From: Treponema sp. | GTDB taxonomy: Bacteria; Spirochaetota; Spirochaetia; Treponematales; Breznakiellaceae | NCBI GenBank assembly: GCA_009786625.1 | Contig: WQRT01000014.1 | Coordinates: forward strand, 8,270-14,581 | Direction of reading: 5' to 3' | DNA: 6,312 nucleotides | Shown: piece after piece, positions 6,250 through 6,312 of the stretch | How positions within the stretch are numbered: the stretch's first letter is position 1 | Layout: each line of letters begins with the position of its first letter | Position numbers and translations under genes: made by a program | The notes under the pieces: generated by a model | Seen by the model: only the letters and a program-made list of their open reading frames with translations | The model's database searches: none | What the model was told of the DNA's origin: nothing

Positions 6250-6312
6250 TTACAACCAAATAATGTCGACAAAGTCCGAGCCTTCGCCGGGGTTAATAAA
6301 CGAGCCGCGCAC
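6250..6312 (-). CDS. C-terminal end of an unidentified protein (5' part beyond right edge)
   Basis: The - strand is open from the right edge and reads VRGSFINPGEGSDFVDIIWL followed by TAA at 6252-6250. It runs in the same direction as the three genes downstream and ends 65 nt before the outer membrane protein gene, where a gene end would be expected in a packed gene row. Twenty residues are too few to name a family. The hydrophobic, aromatic ending (DIIWL) does not decide between a soluble and an envelope protein. Support is the open frame, its position and the protein-like composition. Confidence 0.5.
   Translation of the reverse strand: MRGSFINPGEGSDFVDIIWL

Noticed and set aside
1..6312. 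Defence island, toxin-antitoxin pair, CRISPR array or mobile element
   Set aside because: I found no repeat-spacer array, transposase, integrase, terminal inverted repeats, or small paired genes on either strand.

Overview
This window looks like ordinary, densely packed chromosome from a spirochaete, most likely Treponema or a close relative. Three things point there. The membrane adenylate cyclase has the layout and C-terminal tail I associate with treponemal cyclases. The topoisomerase IV A subunit is the short type related to the Bacteroidetes ParC family. The remaining two full genes encode a membrane-anchored coiled-coil protein and an outer-membrane-type protein with no housekeeping name. 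The taxonomic call comes from remembered family resemblance, not from a search. I see no insertion sequences, phage genes, CRISPR arrays, tRNAs or rRNAs.

Layout: bases 1-1652 (+ strand) carry a class III adenylate cyclase whose first codons lie off the left edge. It has a membrane helix, an extracytoplasmic sensor, a second membrane helix, HAMP, the cyclase domain and a short TPR-like tail. Facing it on the - strand, from right to left, are the last 20 codons of an unidentified gene (6312-6250), a secreted protein with a predicted C-terminal beta-barrel (6184-4964), parC (4932-3013) and an N-anchored coiled-coil protein (2931-1654). The gaps between the - strand genes are 65, 31 and 81 nt, and I find no convincing terminator in them, so they may form one transcription unit. 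The cyclase and the coiled-coil gene meet tail to tail with one base between their stop codons.

How the genes work together: the cyclase should turn an extracytoplasmic cue into cAMP. ParC should pair with a ParE encoded elsewhere to decatenate chromosomes. The genes on either side of parC both encode envelope proteins: one is predicted to sit in the outer membrane, the other to be anchored in the inner membrane with a long helical rod on the outside. Whether this placement has a functional meaning is unknown.

The points most worth a second look are the non-standard quinolone-pocket residues and shortened C-terminal domain of ParC, the proline-rich segment that appears to split the N-terminal domain of the outer membrane protein, the corrected start of the coiled-coil gene, and an 18-bp pair of direct repeats upstream of the outer membrane protein gene. 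I did not find a clearly new multi-gene system here.
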